Assembly (NCBI GenBank): GCA_011042035.1
Contig: DQZA01000126.1
Span: 1 to 11,713 of the forward strand
Source of the DNA: Desulfobacteraceae bacterium
GTDB taxonomy: Bacteria > Desulfobacterota > DSM-4660 > Desulfatiglandales > Desulfatiglandaceae
Direction of reading: 5' to 3'
Length of the DNA: 11,713 nucleotides
Shown here: in pieces, positions 1-5,598 of the stretch
How positions within the stretch are numbered: position 1 is the stretch's first letter
How the letters are laid out: every line of letters starts with the position of its first letter
The notes under the pieces: model-generated
What the model was told of the DNA's origin: nothing
What the model saw: only the letters and a program-made list of their open reading frames with translations
The model's database searches: none
Program-made: the position numbers and the translations under genes

Positions 1-714
1 AAACTTCGCAGGACGCAAGAGCAGTTGCTTCAGTCCGAAAAATTGGCGGCCATGGGTCGACTTACCTCTCAGATTGCTCACGAGTTGAACAATCCACTTT
101 ATGGAATAATGAATACCTTGGAACTGCTTAAATCAGAGGTTCCGGAGAATAGCAAGAGAAGGAAGATTCTGGAGATGGCCCTTTCCGAGACCATTCGTCT
201 CACCGATCTATTGAAAAAAATGTTGTCATTTTCGAGACCAGATCAGGAGGAGAGGCAGGTGACCGATATTAATACCATCCTGGACGAAATCTTGCTCCTG
301 CACGAAAAGCAGCTCAGAGAGCACGATATCCGAATCGTGCAGGATCTGGATGATAGTGTAGAGCCTGTCTATGCCTCCAAGAATCAGCTTAGACAGGTAT
401 TTTTGAATATTATTGCAAATGCGCGAGACGCCATGAGCGATGGCGGTACTCTTACTGTCAAGACTGAATCCCAGGACGGAAAAGTGATTATTAAGATATC
501 CGATACAGGTACTGGCATCAAGAAGTCGGATCTCAACAGGATTTTTGACGCCTTTTTTACCACCAAGGACAGTGTAAAAGGTGTTGGGCTCGGGCTTTCC
601 GTTTGCTATGGGTTCATTAAAGACCATGGCGGAGACATCTGGGTGGAAAGTGAATACGGCTCGGGCAGTACATTCACCATATCGCTCCCTGTTTATCAGC
701 CTTCCAAAGACTAG
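1..714 (+). CDS. Sensor histidine kinase, C-terminal part (5' end outside window)
   Basis: The reading frame is open from the first base, so the gene begins upstream; the TTG at 25 is only the first start-like codon in the window. About 237 residues are visible. They hold a HisKA dimerisation/phosphoacceptor segment with motif AHELNNP (His at fragment residue 27, nt 79-81), then a HATPase_c domain. This domain has an N-box (FLNIIANARDAM, about residues 134-145), a G1 box (DTGTGI, about 168-173), an FF box (FDAFFTT) and a G2 box (GVGLGLS, about 194-200). The opening residues look like the coiled linker that usually joins a PAS/HAMP input domain to HisKA. The protein should autophosphorylate on His and pass the phosphate to a receiver domain. 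The sensor part is not visible, so the signal is unknown. The HTH-receiver protein 211 nt downstream is a possible partner, but the gap and the promoter candidate in it suggest separate transcription. Confidence 0.93.
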   Translation, partial: KLRRTQEQLLQSEKLAAMGRLTSQIAHELNNPLYGIMNTLELLKSEVPENSKRRKILEMALSETIRLTDLLKKMLSFSRPDQEERQVTDINTILDEILLLHEKQLREHDIRIVQDLDDSVEPVYASKNQLRQVFLNIIANARDAMSDGGTLTVKTESQDGKVIIKISDTGTGIKKSDLNRIFDAFFTTKDSVKGVGLGLSVCYGFIKDHGGDIWVESEYGSGSTFTISLPVYQPSKD

Positions 715-757
715 ATTAGTCCGTATTTTCCCCTCAAAAAATTAACTGCCATAGGTG

Positions 758-786
758 CCTCCATCTATAATGGTGCGAGGTTTTTT
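758..786 (+). terminator. Weak hairpin plus T-tract after the kinase gene
   Basis: CCTC (758-761) can pair with GAGG (777-780), and the adjoining CAT (762-764) with ATG (770-772), leaving a 4-nt bulge on the 3' side. Six T residues follow at 781-786. The position, 44 nt after the kinase stop codon, suits an intrinsic terminator, but the stem is short and bulged. This is a tentative call by eye; no folding energy was computed. Confidence 0.3.
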
Positions 787-787
787 G

Positions 788-818
788 TCATGTAGGCTGC
801 ATTAGAGGAATTACATGA
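788..818. repeat. Inverted repeat TCATGTA-N17-TACATGA, possible operator
   Basis: Perfect 7-bp arms lie at 788-794 and 812-818, separated by 17 nt, upstream of the promoter candidate. The arm-centre spacing is about 24 bp, slightly over two helical turns, which would suit a dimeric regulator. By a rough estimate, one such pair could appear by chance in about a quarter of gaps this size, so this is only a candidate. No second copy was noticed elsewhere in the window. Confidence 0.25.
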
Positions 819-825
819 ATTATAG

Positions 826-841
826 CTAATCTATTTATTAG
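826..841. repeat. Short inverted repeat CTAAT-N6-ATTAG
   Basis: Five-base arms at 826-830 and 837-841 lie just upstream of the TTGACA box. It could be a regulator half-site pair, but arms of this length are expected by chance in AT-rich intergenic DNA. Confidence 0.15.
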
Positions 842-857
842 GGGCCGAAATATTTTC

Positions 858-886
858 TTGACAAACAGAAAAAACTATAATAAAAG
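858..886 (+). promoter_or_regulatory. Sigma70-like promoter candidate upstream of the HTH-receiver gene
   Basis: A perfect -35 consensus TTGACA lies at 858-863. A perfect TATAAT lies at 876-881, but only 12 nt separate the two, which is too short for a standard promoter. Two alternatives are possible. TTGACA may work with TAAAAG (881-886), which matches 4 of 6 and has the ideal 17-nt spacing. Or TATAAT may work with a poor -35 (853-858) or with an activator. All options fall 40-70 nt before the start codon at 926, in the only long intergenic gap, so a promoter driving the regulator and perhaps the whole downstream operon is plausible. Confidence 0.45.
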
Positions 887-925
887 AAAAGTCCAAGACA
901 ACTTGTTGCCAAGAGGAGGCGTGTA

Positions 926-1498
926 ATGGAGGAAATACTAACGGTGTACAAGGCTAGCAAATATTGCAACGTCTCTCCCAAAACCATTATCAACTGGATC
1001 GAGTCAGGGCACATCAGGGCGTATAAGACCGTGGGGGGGCACAGGAGAATAAAGAGAGAGGACCTGATTGATTTTATGAAAAATCAAGGAATGCCTATCC
1101 CGGACGAGGTGGACATGGAGGGAAAGAAAAGGATTTTGGTGGTGGACGATGACCCCATTATTGTGGAGACCATTGTCCAGGCCCTTGAGGAAGACGAGCA
1201 CGACTATGAGGTCATTTCTGCATCAGACGGCTTTGAAGCCGGACTTCAGGTGGAGCATTTCAAACCCCATTTGATTATCCTGGATATCATGATGCCTGAC
1301 ATTAAGGGATATGAGGTGTGCAAGAGAATAAAGGAGAATGAAGAGACCAAAAATACGAAGATTATTGTCTTATCGGCGTACCTGGACGAGGAAAAATTCA
1401 AGAAGATGAAGGAGTACGGGGCTGACGTATGTTTTTCTAAGCCTCTTCCCCTCCCACAGCTCAAAGAGGAGGTCTCCCGTTTATTGGGCCTGGAATAG
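926..1498 (+). CDS. DNA-binding response regulator: N-terminal MerR/Xis-type HTH plus C-terminal receiver
   Basis: The protein has 190 residues. Residues 1-55 form an excisionase/MerR-like helix-turn-helix; the recognition region and wing contain the typical GGHRRIKREDL (37-47). Residues 67-190 form a receiver domain: acidic pocket D74/D75, phosphoacceptor D120 in LIILDIMMP, the Thr/Ser switch position S150, and K172 in SKP. Output-before-receiver order is the reverse of the common OmpR/NarL layout. A strong ribosome binding site (AGGAGG, 914-919) sits 6 nt before the ATG, which supports this start. It probably binds DNA under control of phosphorylation by a histidine kinase, possibly the one encoded upstream. 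It is followed after 65 nt by the first gene of the MetF/Nuo-like cluster and could be its regulator; that link rests on position only. Confidence 0.93.
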   Translation: MEEILTVYKASKYCNVSPKTIINWIESGHIRAYKTVGGHRRIKREDLIDFMKNQGMPIPDEVDMEGKKRILVVDDDPIIVETIVQALEEDEHDYEVISASDGFEAGLQVEHFKPHLIILDIMMPDIKGYEVCKRIKENEETKNTKIIVLSAYLDEEKFKKMKEYGADVCFSKPLPLPQLKEEVSRLLGLE

Positions 1499-1504
1499 CC
1501 TGCT

Positions 1505-1558
1505 CTCCCATTGAGGCCCTCCAAAACCAGTGTAAATCGCCCATGGTGCAATAGGGGG
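1505..1558 (+). promoter_or_regulatory. Possible leader hairpin covering the ribosome binding site of the first metF-like gene
   Basis: CTCCCATTG (1505-1513) can pair with CAATAGGGGG (1549-1558). This gives 4 bp, one bulged A at 1553, then 5 more pairs including one G-U. The 3' arm contains the AGGGGG ribosome binding site (1553-1558) of the gene starting at 1564. The loop is 35 nt. If formed in the mRNA, it would hide the site and reduce translation. It was seen by eye only; no energy calculation or conservation data are available. Confidence 0.22.
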
Positions 1559-1563
1559 TATTC

Positions 1564-2439
1564 ATGAAATTAAAACAAGCCTTGGAAAAAAAGAAATTCG
1601 TAGTCACCTCCGAAGTCCAGGCCCCAGTGGACGAGAGTCCAGAGGCCTTGGTCAAGAGGCTGGAGCTTATCAGGGGCAGGGTGGACGGAGTTACTGTTCC
1701 TGAAATAGAGATAGAAGGCGTGGTTGTAGACACTATAAAGACCTGTGAACTTCTGAAGAGGAACCGATTCGAGTCCATTTACCAGACCACTACACGGGAC
1801 AAAAATAGGATTCAGCTTCAAAAGGATCTGGTGGTAGCCCACGAGACTGGCGTAGAGAACTTACTGGTTTTTACCGAGGATTACAGGATTACAGGGGATA
1901 GCCTGCAGGAAATAATGTTCTTTCATGTGGATGTGGGCAAGCTGGAGTCTGTTCTCGAACATATGAGAGAAGGGTACACGGTAGATGGCCAGGAACTACC
2001 GTTCAAGGCCGAGTTTGTGGTGGGATCAGGGATAGAGTCAGGGTGGGGAAAGGACGTCCCGGATCTGGAAATGAAGGAAATGGAGCGGATGGCAAAGATT
2101 GGGGCCGGTTACTTTCTCACCACCCCTGTTTTTGATCTAGACATGTTTGAGAAATTTGTGAAACAGGTTGAGACCTTTGGGATCCCGGTAATAGCAGAGG
2201 TGATGATCCTTAGAACGGCCGGGATGGCGAGTTTTCTCAACAGACACTTCAAATCGGGCCTGGTTCCTGATTGGATGATAAAGAAGCTTGCAAAGGCGGT
2301 GGATAAAGAAAAGGCCAGCATAGAGATTTTTGCTGACACTGTGAAAGGGCTTAAAGACCTGTGTCAAGGTGTGCATATCATAACTATCGGGGGAGAGGAG
2401 AGGTTAAGGTATTATCTTGATGCCGCGAAACTGAGATAA
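1564..2439 (+). CDS. Divergent MetF-like protein (methylenetetrahydrofolate reductase family)
   Basis: A 291-residue protein of the FAD-dependent methylene-H4F reductase (TIM barrel) family, about the usual bacterial MetF length. It is clearly a paralogue of the protein at 9459-10346. Shared anchors are KFVVTSE (11-17, catalytic-type Glu17), TTTRDKNR (75-82, against MTCRDRNR), PVFDLDMFEKF (188-198) and GVHIITIG (269-276). Differences stand out. The FAD-binding LTGD loop reads FTED (103-106), and the conserved folate-binding Gln of the TQ motif is Thr187 (TTPVFD, against TQAVYD in the paralogue). It may therefore bind another pterin or substrate, or serve as an electron-transfer or structural flavoprotein. 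The start has an AGGGGG site 5 nt upstream. It heads the tightly packed cluster, 13 nt before the NuoG-like gene. Family membership is firm; the reaction is not. Confidence 0.85.
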   Translation: MKLKQALEKKKFVVTSEVQAPVDESPEALVKRLELIRGRVDGVTVPEIEIEGVVVDTIKTCELLKRNRFESIYQTTTRDKNRIQLQKDLVVAHETGVENLLVFTEDYRITGDSLQEIMFFHVDVGKLESVLEHMREGYTVDGQELPFKAEFVVGSGIESGWGKDVPDLEMKEMERMAKIGAGYFLTTPVFDLDMFEKFVKQVETFGIPVIAEVMILRTAGMASFLNRHFKSGLVPDWMIKKLAKAVDKEKASIEIFADTVKGLKDLCQGVHIITIGGEERLRYYLDAAKLR

Positions 2440-2452
2440 TGGAGCAGGCACT

Positions 2453-5098
2453 TTGGAAGATATCACATTAAAGATTGACGGCGTAAACGTCACCTGCCCA
2501 CCTGGGACCAGCATACTGGATGCCGCAAAGGCAGTAGGGATAAAGATCCCGTCCCTTTGCTCCCACCCTGAATTGACACCCATCGGAGCATGTAGGTTGT
2601 GCCTCGTAGAGGAAGCCTCCAGTGGGCGCGTTTTTGCTTCCTGTGTCACGCCGGTGGCTCCGGAAATGGTGATCGTCACCGATTCAGATCGGGTTCAAAG
2701 GCATAGGAGGAATATTGTCAGACTGATGATGGCCGAACACCCGGAGTCATGCCTTGTGTGTAGCAAGGGCAATCGTTGCGAATTAAGGGAAATCGCCGCA
2801 GAACTCGGTGTGGGAGAAAACAAGCTTTATCCCATGCCAAACGTCAAGAATTTCGAGCAGGTGAACCCCTTTATTGTAAGGGATCTGGCCAAGTGTGTTC
2901 TATGTGGCAGGTGCATACGGGTGGACCACGAGCTGGTGGTAGTAGGTGCCATAGATTACAACCTAAGGGGTTTTGAGTGCAGGCCCGCAACCTTGCATGA
3001 TCTGCCTCTTGAAGACTCATCATGTACGTTTTGCGGCTCCTGTGTATCGGTGTGCCCCACCGGGGCCCTGAGCACTAAAACACCCGAATTTGTTGGTACG
3101 CCTGAAAAGGAATCAATTTCCATATGTGGATTTTGTGGGACTGGTTGTTCATTGATGATGGGTTCTGTTGGCGAGCATGTTGTGGAAGTAAATCCGTCAC
3201 GCATATCGGGCAGCGTTAACGGAGCCACATTGTGTGTGAGGGGTCATTACGGCCACGACTACCTTCACTCTAAGGTTCGCCTTGGATCTCCATTGCTGCG
3301 GACAGGAGAGGAATGGAAGGAAATTACATGGGATGATGCATTGGAGCTTGCAGCAACGAAGCTCCGAGAAATCAAAGAAAATTATGGGCCTGCAAGTCTC
3401 GCCTTCTTAGGCTCGTCCAAGTGCACCAATGAGGAAAATTACCTTTTCCAAAAGATGGCTCGGGTGGTTTTGGGCACAAACAATATTGATAGTGGCGGGT
3501 ATATCAATGGGAGGCTGGCTGTTCAGGCTGTCTGGAAAAGATTAGGAAATACCTTATTTAGAAAACCCCTTTCTACCATTGGAGAGGCAGATGCCATCTT
3601 GGTACTGGGTGCGGACCCAACCCAGTCAACACCTGTGGCTGGCTACTACATAAAAAGGGCAGCCAAAAATGGTCTCCCGCTCATAGAAATAAATCCGAGA
3701 AAGACGGGCCTGTCTTTCCTATCCTCAGTGCGCCTGGAGATAAAACCAAACGGCGATCTGGCCGCCTTAGCCGCTATTTTGAAATACCTGGTGGAAAAGG
3801 GATGGGTGGACCAGGGTTTCATAAGTCAATCTACAAGCGGGTTTGAACCCTTTAGTGCCAAGCTCTTGGCCCTTGATTTTGGCCTCCTGTATAAAAATGC
3901 AGGGATAGACGCAAGGGGCATTAAGCAAGTCTGTGACCTTATAAAGGGAAAGAGGATCTCCATAGTGGTGGGCTCAGGGGTATTAAGGCAGAGAATTGCA
4001 GTGAGCATTATGAACTCCATAGTGGATCTGGCATTAATCACAGGGAGTATGGGTGAAAGAGGGGGAATCTACATTCTGGCAAAGGACTGCAATGAAATGG
4101 GTGCATGGGACATGGGATCGGCCCCGGATTTTTTACCCGGAACCGTACCAGTCTTTGATGCACAGGGCCGCAGACGCTTTGAGCGTCTCTGGAAGGCCAA
4201 GCTTTCGCCTGATCCAGGGCTAGATGTGGTCAGGATCATTGAGGAGGCAGACAAGGGCAGGCTCAAGGGCCTTTACATAATGGGTGAAAACCCACTGCGA
4301 AGTCTCCCTGACAAGGAGCTAATAAAAAAGGGCTTTGAAAAATTAGAATTCCTGATTGTCCAAGATATACTTGAGAATGAAACCACCCAAATGGCCCACC
4401 TCATATTGCCAGGAGCTGCGGCTGCGGAAAAAGAAGGTTCATTTACTAACATGGAAGGAAAGATTCAGAGTTTTGAACCAGTCGTTGCGCCTCCATCTGG
4501 GGCCATGCCGGACTGGGACATACTGGACAGACTCATGGCTCTCTTAGGGCAGCCACGAAGACTTGGTTCCATCTCTCGCATAAGAAGGGAAATATCACAA
4601 GTGGTTCCGGGGTATGGATCTCTGGCAGATGGCATCGGAGGATGGGCAGGCACAGGAGAAGTTCGCGGATCCGTAGGTCCCGAAGCCGAGACAATAAGGA
4701 TTCCTTTTTCAGAAGAAATATTGATAGGAGCAAGGCCGGAGGATGGATCATATCCCATGTGGGTGGTTCTTGGTACATCAAGTTTTCAAATGGGCTGTGG
4801 GACGCGTATTGCTAAGTCGCGGCGTATTACCGAGTACTGTCCTGAAGGCTTTGCAGAGGTTTCGGTACAGGATTGCGATAGACTGGGGCTAAAACATGGC
4901 GACAAGATTATTATTGAGAGCAAGGCAGGCTCAGTGATGAAGAGTGTGAGGGTCAGTACGGATCAACCCGAGGGTGTGATTTTCCTGCCCTGGGGTTTTG
5001 ACGACAACAATGCCACATTATTGCTTGGCCTTGCGCAGTTTGGTGGGCCAAATTTTGAGGGCTGGAACAGTTGCAGGGCCAACATCCACAAGGCGTAA
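2453..5098 (+). CDS. NuoG/formate dehydrogenase-like Fe-S molybdopterin-family subunit, degenerate active site
   Basis: An 881-residue soluble protein. Domains: N-terminal [2Fe-2S] ferredoxin (C36, C47, C50, C64); NuoG-type His-Cys [4Fe-4S] site (H96, C100, C103, C109); a two-cluster ferredoxin (C148, C151, C154 and C191, C194, C197, C201); a molybdopterin oxidoreductase domain with its own [4Fe-4S] site (C225, C228, C232, C261); and a C-terminal cofactor-binding barrel (about 765-881). This is the FdhA/HndD/NuoG-like architecture. The Cys/Sec-His pair of formate dehydrogenases is absent: the TNNID segment (342-346) continues SGGYING, placing N352 and G353 there. The fourth ligand of one ferredoxin motif is Asp158 instead of Cys. 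It likely accepts or donates electrons within a NuoEFG-like complex; formate oxidation is doubtful. Translation appears to start at TTG 2453: GGAG (2441-2444) lies 8 nt upstream, and an in-frame TGA at 2432 leaves no ATG or GTG between. Confidence 0.88.
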   Translation: MEDITLKIDGVNVTCPPGTSILDAAKAVGIKIPSLCSHPELTPIGACRLCLVEEASSGRVFASCVTPVAPEMVIVTDSDRVQRHRRNIVRLMMAEHPESCLVCSKGNRCELREIAAELGVGENKLYPMPNVKNFEQVNPFIVRDLAKCVLCGRCIRVDHELVVVGAIDYNLRGFECRPATLHDLPLEDSSCTFCGSCVSVCPTGALSTKTPEFVGTPEKESISICGFCGTGCSLMMGSVGEHVVEVNPSRISGSVNGATLCVRGHYGHDYLHSKVRLGSPLLRTGEEWKEITWDDALELAATKLREIKENYGPASLAFLGSSKCTNEENYLFQKMARVVLGTNNIDSGGYINGRLAVQAVWKRLGNTLFRKPLSTIGEADAILVLGADPTQSTPVAGYYIKRAAKNGLPLIEINPRKTGLSFLSSVRLEIKPNGDLAALAAILKYLVEKGWVDQGFISQSTSGFEPFSAKLLALDFGLLYKNAGIDARGIKQVCDLIKGKRISIVVGSGVLRQRIAVSIMNSIVDLALITGSMGERGGIYILAKDCNEMGAWDMGSAPDFLPGTVPVFDAQGRRRFERLWKAKLSPDPGLDVVRIIEEADKGRLKGLYIMGENPLRSLPDKELIKKGFEKLEFLIVQDILENETTQMAHLILPGAAAAEKEGSFTNMEGKIQSFEPVVAPPSGAMPDWDILDRLMALLGQPRRLGSISRIRREISQVVPGYGSLADGIGGWAGTGEVRGSVGPEAETIRIPFSEEILIGARPEDGSYPMWVVLGTSSFQMGCGTRIAKSRRITEYCPEGFAEVSVQDCDRLGLKHGDKIIIESKAGSVMKSVRVSTDQPEGVIFLPWGFDDNNATLLLGLAQFGGPNFEGWNSCRANIHKA

Positions 5099-5109
5099 AG
5101 GACGGGCGC

Positions 5110-5598
5110 ATGGGTAAGAAGACGATAGATTGGGAGAGGCTCGGTTCTATCATAGAGGAGCGCAAAAAGGAAAAATGGGGTTTGATCCCCTTGCTTCAGG
5201 AAGTGCAAGAGGAATTCGGTTATATCCCCCCAGAGGGAATCAAGCCCATAGCAGAGGCACTGGGATTGTACCCATCGCAGGTACAGGGGGTAATCACTTT
5301 TTATGCCGGGTTTGCCTTGGAACCAAAAGGCAAGTACGTGATCAGGGTTTGTCGAGGGACAGCGTGTCACGTAAAGGGGGGGCGGAGTATATTCCGGTAT
5401 TTGAAAAGAGAACTGGGCCTCGAGGAGGGTCAGACAAGTGAAGATTATCGGTTTACCTTGGAAACCGTGGCATGTTTGGGAGCCTGTTTCCTGGCCCCCA
5501 CAATGATGATCAATAGGACCTATTATGGGAAGTTATCACCTCCCAAGGTCAGCAGTGTCTTGGCTCAGTACGGAAAAGAGCGCATGGAGGATAAATGA
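5110..5598 (+). CDS. NuoE-like [2Fe-2S] thioredoxin-fold subunit
   Basis: A 162-residue protein of the NuoE / HndA / HydC family (24-kDa subunit type), which holds one [2Fe-2S] cluster and passes electrons from the NuoF flavin. An N-terminal helical bundle (about 5-65, with PLLQEVQEEFGYIP) is followed by a thioredoxin-like domain with ligands C81 and C86 (CRGTAC) and C122 and C126 (CLGAC), the normal spacing. I chose ATG 5110 over an upstream in-frame start at 5071. AAAGGA (5097-5102) is well placed before it, the length fits the family, and the upstream start would overlap the NuoG-like gene by 28 nt. The gene lies 11 nt after the NuoG-like stop and overlaps the next start by ATGA (5595-5598), so it is co-translated with it. 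It is expected to form the electron-input part of the complex with the NuoF domain. Confidence 0.92.
   Translation: MGKKTIDWERLGSIIEERKKEKWGLIPLLQEVQEEFGYIPPEGIKPIAEALGLYPSQVQGVITFYAGFALEPKGKYVIRVCRGTACHVKGGRSIFRYLKRELGLEEGQTSEDYRFTLETVACLGACFLAPTMMINRTYYGKLSPPKVSSVLAQYGKERMEDK

Noticed and set aside
226..627. 133-codon minus-strand open frame
   Set aside because: Antisense to the kinase ATPase domain; no motif or ribosome binding site noted.
2453..5098. Annotation as a working formate dehydrogenase alpha subunit, possibly a selenoprotein
   Set aside because: No in-frame TGA interrupts the gene, and the aligned Cys/Sec-His site reads Asn-Gly; only the family architecture is supported.
5071..5109. 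Upstream start adding 13 residues to the NuoE-like protein
   Set aside because: It would overlap the NuoG-like gene by 28 nt, has no clear ribosome binding site and exceeds the usual NuoE start; ATG 5110 has a suitable site.
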